A stretch of DNA of 43,061 bases. It comes from Blastocatellia bacterium. Lineage in GTDB: Bacteria > Acidobacteriota > Blastocatellia > Pyrinomonadales > Pyrinomonadaceae. This document shows, piece by piece, positions 1 through 7,748 of the stretch. The translations under genes and the position numbers were made by a program. The notes below the pieces were generated by a model. The model did not search any database, was not told the DNA's origin, and saw only the letters and a program-made list of their open reading frames with translations. The stretch spans positions 1-43,061 of the forward strand of contig JACCVY010000212.1 of the NCBI GenBank assembly GCA_013697915.1. The letters run 5' to 3'. Positions within the stretch are counted from its first letter, which is position 1. The number at the start of each line of letters is the position of its first letter.

Positions 1-365
1 TGCTGAAGGTGATTCTCAGCCCCGAAGCTTGTTACAACATCTACATCGACATCAAAGACACCCAGGGCGCGGTCAAGGTGAAGAAGCTCCATGATGTTCT
101 GTGCAACAGCATCTACGATTTCTCCAAAGAGATTATCGACAGGGTCCAGCTTATCCGTTCGCACGAAGTCGAACAGTTGCAATTGACCGACCTCTTAACG
201 GGCGTGATCTCATACGTCAATCGGGAATTGACCGGCAATGCGGCTAAAGAAGCTCTCGTTCGTCGCATGATGGAAAGGTCGCATTACAGCCTGAGGCGGA
301 CAACCCTGCTGCGCGAAAACAAAGTGAATCTGTTCAGTTGGCGGGCATCGGAGGCGCAGGCATGA
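1..365 (+). CDS. DUF3800 domain protein, C-terminal fragment
   Basis: The reading frame is open to the left edge of the window (a Leu-Lys pair precedes the first possible GTG at 9), so this is most likely the C-terminal third of a longer gene. The stretch from 'ACYNIYIDIKDT' through 'IRSHEVEQLQLTDLL' and 'SYVNRELTGNAAK' matches what I recall of the end of DUF3800 proteins, a family with a predicted RNase H-like fold that is frequent in defence islands. The stop overlaps the next start in an ATGA (362-365), which implies translational coupling. It lies upstream of hsdR and is probably an accessory gene of the restriction island. The family call is from memory of the motif; its biochemical activity is unknown. 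Confidence 0.65.
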   Translation, partial: LKVILSPEACYNIYIDIKDTQGAVKVKKLHDVLCNSIYDFSKEIIDRVQLIRSHEVEQLQLTDLLTGVISYVNRELTGNAAKEALVRRMMERSHYSLRRTTLLRENKVNLFSWRASEAQA

Positions 366-877
366 CAGCCCCTCACTGGCTGCCTGATGTTGTTCTTTTC
401 AGTGACTATGGCAGCGATTGGAATTCCTATGTCGAGGCCCTCTATGGCACTTTCAGAAGAGATTTTAAAGACCGTAGCCGTCAGCTCACATTTGAGGGCA
501 AACCCGTTCGTACCAGCTATCATCCCGCGTATGACGACAAGGACTATTCTTTCTGGCATCTCATCCAGGAAGGCGAAGTCGAGGATGAAAGGACGCCTGA
601 CTTTCGGAGATGTGAACGGATAAGTTGGATACGACCCATCATCGAGAACGCTAATGACGCAAGCATTAATGTTTGGGAGAACGTTCGGGTCAGAAGACGC
701 GGAAACGAACGCCGCGTTCTACTTTGGCTTAATGAAGAATATTTAGTCGTACTAGGCGATAGAAGCAGCTATTGGTCGTTGGTCACGGCTTACATCACCG
801 AACGGGTAAATCGCAAAGATAAACTGAGAAGGGAATATGAGGCCTATAAAAACGCCGGCCCCGCCACCTTGCGATGA
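362..877 (+). CDS. Small protein coupled to DUF3800, possible RelE/barnase-like nuclease
   Basis: This 171-residue protein has its start fixed by the ATGA overlap with the preceding stop; an in-frame upstream ATG at 338 would need a longer overlap. The C-terminal half has a regular pattern: 'ERISWIRPIIENA' near residues 86-98, 'VLLWLNEEYLVVLGDRSSYW' around 117-136, 'LVTAYITERVNRKDKLRREY' to about 157. That order (basic helix, WxRPxIEN, VVL strand, TAY strand, charged tail) resembles phage-type barnase/EndoU/RelE-like RNase domains (the PBECR group), and I recall similar proteins next to DUF3800 genes. No toxin/antitoxin experiment or search supports this, so the nuclease role is inference. 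DUF3800 could be its partner or antidote. Confidence 0.55.
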   Translation: MTAPHWLPDVVLFSDYGSDWNSYVEALYGTFRRDFKDRSRQLTFEGKPVRTSYHPAYDDKDYSFWHLIQEGEVEDERTPDFRRCERISWIRPIIENANDASINVWENVRVRRRGNERRVLLWLNEEYLVVLGDRSSYWSLVTAYITERVNRKDKLRREYEAYKNAGPATLR

Positions 878-942
878 CGAGGGCCGAATACTCCTTCCAC
901 ACATGGTGGATGAGATGAGCCTATTTTAGTCATATTCTCCAT

Positions 943-1005
943 AGAGTCAAGACAGTCAATAGAATCAAGAGAATCAATGGCTCAGGAGGATCAATAGATT
1001 CAAAT
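943..1005. repeat. Degenerate 9-bp tandem repeat
   Basis: The tetramer TCAA/TCAG recurs at 947, 956, 965, 974, 982, 991 and 1000, a period of nine bases with one eight-base step. The first four units (943-978) are nearly identical, consensus AGARTCAAK; the last three are decayed. It lies in the 280-base gap between the DUF3800-coupled gene and hsdR. No function is known to me; a repeat-generated remnant or an array of protein-binding sites are both possible. Confidence 0.7.
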
Positions 1006-1037
1006 AGAAGACCCTTTCTATCCTGATAAACAAATGA

Positions 1038-1090
1038 CCACCCCGGCTACTCTTGCGAGAGAGCCCCATGGGCTCTTATCACCGGGGTGG
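1038..1090. promoter_or_regulatory. Nested hairpin in the hsdR leader
   Basis: An outer 9-bp perfect stem pairs CCACCCCGG (1038-1046) with CCGGGGTGG (1082-1090). Inside it a second hairpin pairs GAGCCC (1061-1066) with GGGCTC (1070-1075) around a CAT loop, extended by A-U and G-U pairs. No clear U tract follows, so it is not a standard terminator. It ends 67 bases before the hsdR ATG and could regulate hsdR by attenuation or mRNA stability, or be a relic of a repeat element. Confidence 0.55.
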
Positions 1091-1157
1091 AACCTTTGGA
1101 AAATGATTCTAGCCTGTCGCCTGACAAAGTCAACCCAAACAGCTTGAGTTCTTAAAT

Positions 1158-4100
1158 ATGGCCGGAAATTACTCAGAAGATTCACTCGTTGAACAACCTG
1201 CCATTGAGCTATTCAAAGAGCTTGGCTGGGAGGTGGCGAACTGTTATCAGGAGACATTCGGTCCGAATGGAAGTCTTGGTCGCGAGACGGCGGCTGAAGT
1301 TGTTTTGACTTCTCGCTTGCGACCTACACTCGAAAAACTCAATCCTGATCTTCCCGCTGAAGCGATAACCATCGCCATCGATGCTCTAACGCGCGATCGC
1401 AGCGCGATGAGCAACACCGAAGCAAACCGCCAAATCTATAAGCTGCTGAAAGACGGTATCAGAGCCGATTTGACCGATATTGTCAGTCGCGAACGAATTG
1501 ACAACGCGCCAGTAGACGAGATGACGGTTCGAGTCAAAGTTATCGATTGGGACAACTCAAAGAATAATGACTTCTTTCTGGCTTCACAGTTTTGGATTAC
1601 GGGCGACGTGTATAAACGCCGCGCTGACCTTATTGGTTTTGTAAATGGTCTGCCGCTGGTTTTCCTTGAACTTAAAAAACTCAGGACAGAGGACGCCTTT
1701 CACCACAACCTGCGCGATTACAAGAAGACGGTTCCGAAGCTCTTCTGGTACAACGCACTCATCATCCTCTCACACGGAAGCAAGAGTCTCATTGGCAGCC
1801 TGACCGCGGGACTCGATCACTTCGTTGAATGGAAGAAAATTAGCGACGAAGGCGATGAAGGAATCGTCAGCCTCGAGACGATGATTCGCGGAACGTGCGA
1901 GCCTGTCAGGCTGCTGGACTTGGTTGAAAACTTCACCCTCTTCATTGAGAGCGAAGGCGGCCTGCTGAAGTTGCTGGCGAAAAACCACCAGTACCTGGGC
2001 GTTGGCCGGGCGATCAAAGCCGTCGAGGAGATTCGAAAGAACCAGGGAAAGCTTGGCGTGTTTTGGCACACACAAGGCAGCGGCAAAAGCTATTCAATGG
2101 TCTTCTTCTCGCAGAAGATCCTGCGCAAGCTACCGGGCAACTGGACTTTCCTCGTAGTCACAGACCGCGACGATCTTGACGATCAAATCTACAAGAATTT
2201 CGCGGGCGCTGGCGCAGTCAGCGAGCCGGAAAATCAGGTTCGGGCCAACAGCGGTGAGCATTTAAAGCAACTGTTGCGGGAGGACCACCGCCATGTTTTC
2301 ACTCTGGTGCAAAAGTTCCGCACTGATAAAGGCAAAACATATCCAAAGCTATCAGACCGCTCCGACATCATCGTTATTACGGACGAAGCTCATCGCAGCC
2401 AGTATGACCAGTTGGCTTTGAATATGCGCAATGCTCTGCCCAATGCCGCTTTCATCGCCTTTACCGGCACGCCTTTGATGGCTGGTGAAGAACGTACGAA
2501 AGAGGTGTTTGGCGATTACATCAGCATTTACAACTTCAGGCAGTCGGTGGATGACCACGCCACTGTTCCGCTCTTCTATGAGAACCGTATTCCTGAGCTG
2601 CAGCTCGTCAATGAAGAGTTGAACGAAGACATGGCGCGGGTGATCGAAGAGGCGGAGCTAACGGAAGAGCAGGAAGAGAAGCTGGAGCGAGAGTTCGCGC
2701 GTGAGTATCAGTTGATCACGCGCGACGATCGGCTGGAAAAGGTTGCTGAGGATCTCGTACGGCACTTTACCGGACGCGGCTTTCAAGGCAAGGGGATGGT
2801 GATTTCAATCGACAAAGCCACGGCCGTGCGGATGTATGACAAAGTTCAGAAATACTGGCAGAGCAATCTGCGAGAGCTTGAGACGAAACTTTCATCCTGT
2901 CGCGAAGAGGAGCGCGCAGATCTGGAAGCTAAGCTCGCTTTCATGCGAGAGACCGACATGGCTGTAGTTGTTTCCCAATCACAGAATGAAGTTGAAGACC
3001 TTGCTGAGAAAGGCGCGAACATTGTTCCTCATCGAAAGCGGATGCTGAAAGAGGACCTTGACACAAAATTCAAAGACGCGAACGATCCACTGCGGCTCGT
3101 GTTCGTTTGCGCAATGTGGATCACTGGCTTTGATGTTCCTAGCTGCTCGACAATTTATCTTGATAAGCCAATGCGCAATCACACGTTGATGCAAACGATC
3201 GCCAGGGCGAATCGAGTGTTTCGAAATAAGTTTAACGGCTTGATTGTCGACTACGTTGGCGTCTTCCGAAATCTGCAAAAGGCGCTAGCCATTTATGGAG
3301 CAGGAGGTGGAATCAACCCGGGTGAGACGCCGGTCAAAGACAAAACGGAGCTGGTGGAATTGCTTCGAAGTGCAATTAGCACAGCCGAAGAGTTCTGCGC
3401 GGATCGTTGGGTTGACCTGCCCGCCATTCGGGATGCTGGTGGTTTCACTAGGGTGAAGCTGCTTGACGACGCCGTCGAAGCCATCGTCGAAAGTGATGAT
3501 TCCAAAGAACAGTATCGGTCACTTACCAACAACGTGAACAGATTATATAAAGCCATCCTGCCTGATCCGCTGGCTAATGAATTCGGTCAAATCAACCTCT
3601 TACTCTCAGCGATTCAAGACAAAATTCAAGCGCTGGCGCCGGTGCCCGATATTTTTGATGTGCTATCGGGGGTTGAGGCTCTACTGGATACATCAATTGC
3701 TTCCGAAGGGTATGTGATTCATGAGACGGATCGGATTATTGACCTGAGCAAGATAGATTTCGACGCACTCCAGAAACAGTTTGCGAAAGGAAGGAAGCAC
3801 ACAGAGGTTGAGCGATTGAGAAACGCGCTGGCGGCGAAGCTGGCTGAGATGGTTATCCTCAACCGCACTCGGATGGATTACCTCGAACATTTTCAAGAGA
3901 TGATTGATGAGTACAACTCAGGAGCTGTAAACGTCGAAGTAACGTTTGAGCGGCTGGTGGAGTTCACGAAAGGACTCAATGCCGAAGATCAGCGGCACAT
4001 TGCGGAGCAACTAAACGTTGAAGAGTTGGCAGTCTTTGATCTGTTAACGAAGCCAGAAATCTCTTTGACTGAAAAAGAACGAAATGAAGTCAAGAAGGTA

Positions 4101-4316
4101 GCTAGAGAACTCTTGCAAACGCTCAAGCGTGAGAAGCTTGTTCTTGATTGGCGGGCGCGGCAGCAGGCGCGCGCTGCTGTGCGTTTAACAATCGAGGAGA
4201 ATCTTGATCATCTACCACGCGCGTATTCAAAAGACATCTACAGCCAGAAATGTGACTTGGTTTATCAGCATGTCTTTGATTCTTATTACGGAACAGGCAA
4301 GAGCGTTTATTCCTAG
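1158..4316 (+). CDS. hsdR: Type I restriction enzyme R subunit (HsdR)
   Basis: The 1052-residue length is normal for HsdR, the motor and nuclease subunit that, with HsdM and HsdS, translocates and cuts unmodified DNA. The N-terminal endonuclease has D157 ('RADLIGF') and ELK at 171-173, the D...ExK core. The SF2 helicase has Walker A 'TQGSGKS' at 305-311, DEAH at 409-412, 'FTGTP' near 440, and late motifs 'GFDVPSCSTIYLDKP' and 'QTIARANRV'. All motor and nuclease residues look intact, so the gene should be functional. No hsdM or hsdS lies downstream; they may be upstream of the window beyond the DUF3800 gene, a frequent order. No clear Shine-Dalgarno precedes the ATG at 1158, so the start is likely but not certain. 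Confidence 0.95.
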   Translation: MAGNYSEDSLVEQPAIELFKELGWEVANCYQETFGPNGSLGRETAAEVVLTSRLRPTLEKLNPDLPAEAITIAIDALTRDRSAMSNTEANRQIYKLLKDGIRADLTDIVSRERIDNAPVDEMTVRVKVIDWDNSKNNDFFLASQFWITGDVYKRRADLIGFVNGLPLVFLELKKLRTEDAFHHNLRDYKKTVPKLFWYNALIILSHGSKSLIGSLTAGLDHFVEWKKISDEGDEGIVSLETMIRGTCEPVRLLDLVENFTLFIESEGGLLKLLAKNHQYLGVGRAIKAVEEIRKNQGKLGVFWHTQGSGKSYSMVFFSQKILRKLPGNWTFLVVTDRDDLDDQIYKNFAGAGAVSEPENQVRANSGEHLKQLLREDHRHVFTLVQKFRTDKGKTYPKLSDRSDIIVITDEAHRSQYDQLALNMRNALPNAAFIAFTGTPLMAGEERTKEVFGDYISIYNFRQSVDDHATVPLFYENRIPELQLVNEELNEDMARVIEEAELTEEQEEKLEREFAREYQLITRDDRLEKVAEDLVRHFTGRGFQGKGMVISIDKATAVRMYDKVQKYWQSNLRELETKLSSCREEERADLEAKLAFMRETDMAVVVSQSQNEVEDLAEKGANIVPHRKRMLKEDLDTKFKDANDPLRLVFVCAMWITGFDVPSCSTIYLDKPMRNHTLMQTIARANRVFRNKFNGLIVDYVGVFRNLQKALAIYGAGGGINPGETPVKDKTELVELLRSAISTAEEFCADRWVDLPAIRDAGGFTRVKLLDDAVEAIVESDDSKEQYRSLTNNVNRLYKAILPDPLANEFGQINLLLSAIQDKIQALAPVPDIFDVLSGVEALLDTSIASEGYVIHETDRIIDLSKIDFDALQKQFAKGRKHTEVERLRNALAAKLAEMVILNRTRMDYLEHFQEMIDEYNSGAVNVEVTFERLVEFTKGLNAEDQRHIAEQLNVEELAVFDLLTKPEISLTEKERNEVKKVARELLQTLKREKLVLDWRARQQARAAVRLTIEENLDHLPRAYSKDIYSQKCDLVYQHVFDSYYGTGKSVYS

Positions 4317-4343
4317 GCAGCTTGAAAATCCGCAGGCATACGC

Positions 4344-4709
4344 ATGGTTGAGATAACCATCAATAACGACAGGGTCGTTTTCGAAGTGGAAGGCTGGCAC
4401 AAGCTTTGGACTTTGCGGAGTCGGCTTGAAATTCCGCTAGCGCACATCAAAGGGGCTCATGCCGATCCCGAGCCTGCTATGAGCTGGTTCAATGGATTGA
4501 AGATCCTGGGAACTGATATTCCCAATGTCTTCAAGGCAGGCATCTTCTATCAGGGAGATGGTTTTGTTTTCTGGGACGTGCTACATCCAGAGAAAACTAT
4601 TGTGATCGAGTTGGACCATGAACACTTTGCGAAGTTGATTCTGGAAGTTGCTGATCCTCAGGTTTCCGTGCAAATGCTAAATGATGCCATCGCACGGCCG
4701 CTCGCTTAA
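4344..4709 (+). CDS. Conserved hypothetical protein, possible PH-like fold
   Basis: This 121-residue protein has no signal peptide or membrane segment. Its alternating strands ('MVEITINNDRVVFEVEGWHK', 'SRLEIPLAHIKGA', 'TIVIELDHEHFAKLILEV') and C-terminal helix suggest a small beta-barrel like the bacterial PH-domain families, and I recall similar short proteins in actinobacteria and acidobacteria without assigned function. It lies 27 bases after hsdR on the same strand and could be cotranscribed with it, but similar proteins are not typical restriction genes, so it may simply be the next chromosomal gene. No catalytic residues are recognisable. Confidence 0.7.
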   Translation: MVEITINNDRVVFEVEGWHKLWTLRSRLEIPLAHIKGAHADPEPAMSWFNGLKILGTDIPNVFKAGIFYQGDGFVFWDVLHPEKTIVIELDHEHFAKLILEVADPQVSVQMLNDAIARPLA

Positions 4710-4739
4710 ACATCTTCAACATTGGTTTGTGCCTGCGAG

Positions 4740-5363
4740 TTACCCCCTGCTGACGAACGGGTTGTCCTTGATCCAAAAGCGCCAGGGCTTATCAATCCAC
4801 TCTTCTGCATAGTCGATGCCGATACGCGGGCCGGATGCGATACGCGCGCGCGTAATCTTTTCGCGTTCCTCTAACCAAACCTGGTTGCCTAACAAATCCG
4901 CGGCGTCAAGTTTGCGATCGATGCCGAGTGCAAGACACAACTTGCCTGGTCCATTGGTGAGATTGTGATCCGGCTGGCCGTGCCGGCGGCGCCGCATTAA
5001 TTCAATACCCTCGACGGGTTCAAGCGCGCGAATCAAGACAGCGTGCGGCGCATCTTTAACGTTCGTTACCACGTTGAATTGATTGTACATGCCATAAACG
5101 AAAAAGACATAAGCGGTGCCGCCGGGACCATACATCGTTTCGGTGCGTTTGGTGCGACGGCCACCATAGGAATGAGCCGCGCGATCGTGTGGGCCACGAT
5201 AAGCTTCAGTCTCAACGATGACTCCGGAAACGCGTCGTCCGCTTGATAAAGGAACAACTAACAATTTGCCGAGCAGCTCGCGGGCAACCGTTACGACATT
5301 TGAGCGTGTGTAGAACTCGCGTGGCAGTTTGGTGAGCGGTGATTTCGACTCCGGTGATGGCAT
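4740..5363 (-). CDS. mpg: DNA-3-methyladenine glycosylase (AAG/MPG family)
   Basis: This base-excision repair enzyme removes alkylated purines such as 3-methyladenine and hypoxanthine. At 207 residues it has the usual bacterial size. The hallmark 'VIVETEAYRGPHDRAAHS' lies at about 48-65 and includes the ETEAY motif with the catalytic Glu. Further family blocks are 'TMYGPGGTAYVFFVYGMYN' (76-94), 'PHAVLIRALEP' and 'LTNGPGKLCLALGI'. The ATG at 5363 follows AT-rich sequence with only a weak ribosome site. It is downstream of the TauE/SafE gene on the same strand, separated by a 261-base gap holding a large inverted repeat, so it probably has its own promoter. Confidence 0.93.
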   Translation of the reverse strand: MPSPESKSPLTKLPREFYTRSNVVTVARELLGKLLVVPLSSGRRVSGVIVETEAYRGPHDRAAHSYGGRRTKRTETMYGPGGTAYVFFVYGMYNQFNVVTNVKDAPHAVLIRALEPVEGIELMRRRRHGQPDHNLTNGPGKLCLALGIDRKLDAADLLGNQVWLEEREKITRARIASGPRIGIDYAEEWIDKPWRFWIKDNPFVSRG

Positions 5364-5395
5364 ACCAATTTATAACCGTAAGCGGCAGAGTGTGT

Positions 5396-5620
5396 GAAAC
5401 TCGAATCTAGCGCTCAGCGATCGTCGAGCGGGGGTAAACCACCCTTCCCAACCTGAGAGACATTCAAGGTTGAATGATTGCACGTCTGGTATTAGGTTAA
5501 AACCCTTGAAGATCGTTGCTGAGAAGCTTTCAAGCAACGCGCAGTCAAGCAACATCGAATGTCTCTCAGGTTGGGAAAGGTGGTTTACCCCCGCGCGACT
5601 TTCATTTTCATCAAGATTCG
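5396..5620. repeat. Large imperfect inverted repeat (MITE- or terminator-like)
   Basis: Bases 5424-5465 and 5557-5598 are inverted copies over 42 bp with only a couple of mismatches; the core pairs 5430-5465 with 5557-5592 (36 bp, one mismatch). Weaker matching continues outward (AGATTCGAGT motif, near 5396-5408 and 5613-5622). The inner 91 bases are not symmetric. The element fills the gap between two minus-strand genes and ends at the stop of the TauE/SafE gene. Its length and long arms exceed a normal terminator, so a non-autonomous mobile or dispersed palindromic element is plausible. Confidence 0.8.
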
Positions 5621-5624
5621 AGTA

Positions 5625-6401
5625 TCAACCCCACAGTCGCCACAGCATTGCAAACGTGATTACGAATCCGATAACAACGATCGCGCGACGAATGGCGACT
5701 TGGCCGATACGGACTGCCATTTTGGCGCCAAAATATCCGCCGGCCAGCGCCGCAACGGCCATCAGCAACGCATCGTTCCAGACGACGAGGTGCGTAACCC
5801 CAAAACTTATCACTGCAATGCTGTTGATGCAGATGCCCAGGAAATTCTTGATGCCATTGGCGCGGTTGATGTCGTGGAGTCCCAGCAATCCCATCGCCGC
5901 CAGCATCAGGATGCCATTGCCGGCGCCAAAGTAACCTCCGTACATCGACGAGAAAAACTGAAACACAATCGCACCCAACCACCACGACATCTTTGGTTCG
6001 GCGTCGATTGGCTGTAAACGAAGCCAGCGATTGATGGATCCGCCCGCCATGAAAAGAAGGGTGGCGAAAAGGATCAGGAAGGGAACGAGGTACGCAAAGA
6101 CCGGCGAGGGCGTCCAAATAAGTAACCACGCCCCGATTGCCCCGCCAATCACGCTGGTAATTCCGAGACGAATCAGAATCTTTGAACTGTTCTCAAGCTC
6201 ACGTCGATAACCAAATAGTCCACCAAACAATCCCGGCCACAAAGCGACGGTGCTGGTAGCGTTCGCCACTTTGGGATCGAGGCCCAGCCAAATCAACACC
6301 GGAAAAGTAATCAGCGTGCCGCCGCCGGCGATGGAATTAATTACACCGGCCGCAAAGGCCGCTACCATCATCAAGATTATGTGCAGTAGTTGAGTGTCCA
6401 A
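5625..6401 (-). CDS. Sulfite exporter TauE/SafE family permease
   Basis: This 258-residue integral membrane protein has about eight predicted hydrophobic segments in two related halves, as in the TSUP family that exports small sulfur-containing or organic anions. The N-terminal 'GVINSIAGGGTLITFP' (about 19-34) and the repeat-like 'FSSMYGGYFGAGNGILML' (about 153-170) are the two family signature loops. Substrate cannot be told from the sequence, and no sulfur-metabolism gene is nearby. The ATG at 6401 faces the divergent CDGSH gene across a 160-base gap that should contain both promoters. Confidence 0.9.
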   Translation of the reverse strand: MDTQLLHIILMMVAAFAAGVINSIAGGGTLITFPVLIWLGLDPKVANATSTVALWPGLFGGLFGYRRELENSSKILIRLGITSVIGGAIGAWLLIWTPSPVFAYLVPFLILFATLLFMAGGSINRWLRLQPIDAEPKMSWWLGAIVFQFFSSMYGGYFGAGNGILMLAAMGLLGLHDINRANGIKNFLGICINSIAVISFGVTHLVVWNDALLMAVAALAGGYFGAKMAVRIGQVAIRRAIVVIGFVITFAMLWRLWG

Positions 6402-6561
6402 AGATTTACGAACTCGTCGTCCGGCGAGATAGTAAAGCTAACAAGACCTGGTTGGTGTTGCGAAACGCGGCAGGCTATCAAATTTTCACAGCCCATCCAA
6501 TTTTCAGCAGCATGTTAAGATGTGGGACGCAATTCAACAACATGACACTCAGGAGGCGAGC

Positions 6562-6780
6562 ATGGCTGACGTAACTATTCGTCCGTCAAAGAACGGACCT
6601 TACATCGTCGAGGGTAACGTAGATCTTTATGATACTGACGGGAACAAGATACCGCTGGATAAGCCGCGCATCGCACTCTGCCGTTGCGGAGCTTCCTCAA
6701 ACAAGCCTTTTTGCGATGGCACTCATAGCAAGATCGGCTTCCAGGCCGCCGAGTCGATAAATCCACAAAGCGCGGAGTGA
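6562..6780 (+). CDS. CDGSH iron-sulfur domain protein
   Basis: This is a 72-residue protein when started at the ATG at 6562, which follows a strong AGGAGG at 6551; the longer in-frame start at 6520 lacks such a site. The [2Fe-2S] motif is complete: C40, C42, C51 and H55 in 'CRCGASSNKPFCDGTH'. The preceding 'KNGPYIVEGNVDLYD' strand block is typical of bacterial stand-alone CDGSH proteins, which are thought to act in redox or iron-sulfur handling. There is a single domain and no membrane anchor. It is followed directly by a bidirectional terminator. Confidence 0.92.
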   Translation: MADVTIRPSKNGPYIVEGNVDLYDTDGNKIPLDKPRIALCRCGASSNKPFCDGTHSKIGFQAAESINPQSAE

Positions 6781-6792
6781 GAGTAAAAGAAA

Positions 6793-6839
6793 GCGCGCCG
6801 GGTCGCAGTTTCTCATTTCGAACTCGGCGCGCGATTTTT
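6793..6839. terminator. Bidirectional terminator
   Basis: Stem GCGCGCCG (6793-6800) pairs with CGGCGCGC (6825-6832), followed by GATTTTT on the plus strand and by TTTCTTTTAC on the minus strand. It lies between the convergent CDGSH gene and the small membrane protein gene, whose stop codon (6813-6815) is in the loop. Confidence 0.75.
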
Positions 6840-7055
6840 GATTGCCCCGCGAGTATTCAAAAAGGCGAGGCACAATTGCAGGAAGATCAGGGCGTAGGCA
6901 CGATCGTGGGCCCCCCAAATTATCCAGAGCACATTGCTTAATAGGAAGAGCCAGAACGCCCAGTTACGCTTGAACTTCTTTTGGGATGCAATCAACCACG
7001 CGGCCACCACGGTCACAAGCATAGCCGGCCACTGAATTGCATCGATCAAATCCAT
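6813..7055 (-). CDS. Small membrane protein, unknown function
   Basis: The 80-residue product is highly hydrophobic with probably three membrane segments: about 8-23 ('QWPAMLVTVVAAWLIAS'), 33-47 ('AFWLFLLSNVLWIIW') and 53-67 ('AYALIFLQLCLAFLN'). The middle 'FLLSNVLWIIWG.HD.AYALI' block resembles small conserved inner-membrane proteins, vaguely like half of a PnuC/SemiSWEET-type module, but I cannot name a family. The start at 7055 has no alternative nearby. It is 25 bases downstream of the secreted protein gene on the same strand, so they may form a two-gene unit. Confidence 0.7.
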   Translation of the reverse strand: MDLIDAIQWPAMLVTVVAAWLIASQKKFKRNWAFWLFLLSNVLWIIWGAHDRAYALIFLQLCLAFLNTRGAIKNRAPSSK

Positions 7056-7080
7056 TTCGCGAGGTCTTACCTTTCCAAGC

Positions 7081-7539
7081 TCACATTACGGTGTCGGCAA
7101 GGTTGGATTTATATTTAGTGTTTGTTTGCCGGTCGTTCATTTCTATGTACACGAAACTTGGCGGTACCACGCCGTCTTCCAGGGCGAACCAGATACCGCT
7201 AAGGTCCGCGGGTTTACCCAACGCGCAAAATCCATAGAGCCGTTTTCCCCTCGAGTCAAAAAAGTCGACCCAGGTTCGAGATGACTTCGTGTTCAGGCCA
7301 CAAGGCGGAAGGGCTGGCGCGGCGGCGAACATGGCGTCCGGATAGTCAGCTTTGTTGAGCACGTCGTATTGGTACCGAATCCAGGTTTTGCCGCCGGTCG
7401 TATAGACTTCCGTGCCTGTCAAATACAGGACTGGATTCGGCAGCACCGGCTGTGGCAAAGCTCGTAAGGCAGCGTTACTGGCAACTGCTATTAGCAACAT
7501 TGTGCTAAGAAGCACGACAATTCGTTTCGTTACTCTCAT
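7081..7539 (-). CDS. Secreted hypothetical protein
   Basis: The 152-residue product has an N-terminal signal peptide (basic 'MRVTKR', hydrophobic core to about 25, likely cleavage after the 'ASNA' region). The mature part has 'YTTGGKTWIRYQYDVLNK' and 'FDSRGKRLYGFCALGKPADL' with two Cys (in 'PPCGLN' and 'GFCAL') that could form a disulfide in the periplasm. A good AAAGGA ribosome site precedes the ATG. I do not recognise the family with confidence; similar short secreted proteins of unknown role occur in soil bacteria. It probably shares transcription with the small membrane protein downstream. Confidence 0.7.
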   Translation of the reverse strand: MRVTKRIVVLLSTMLLIAVASNAALRALPQPVLPNPVLYLTGTEVYTTGGKTWIRYQYDVLNKADYPDAMFAAAPALPPCGLNTKSSRTWVDFFDSRGKRLYGFCALGKPADLSGIWFALEDGVVPPSFVYIEMNDRQTNTKYKSNLADTVM

Positions 7540-7748
7540 GGTTGTTTCCTTTGTGGGGGTGAAAGGTCGTTACCTGTCGCAACGGTCCCCGGCTATAAGA
7601 TCAATTAAGCGCGAGAAATCGAGCAAAGAATTTGCGGTCTTGTCTTATTCCACTCACCGAGCGAATGTCAATACTTTCTTTTGCAGGATCTGCCGTGAGA
7701 GACCCAGCCGAATGAAAAACCGCGAGGTGGGACCAATGAATGGACGAC

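Noticed and set aside
5370-5934. Two short ORFs on opposite strands with similar peptides
   Set aside because: They are translations of the two arms of the inverted repeat at 5396-5620 and of the antisense of the TauE/SafE gene, not independent genes.
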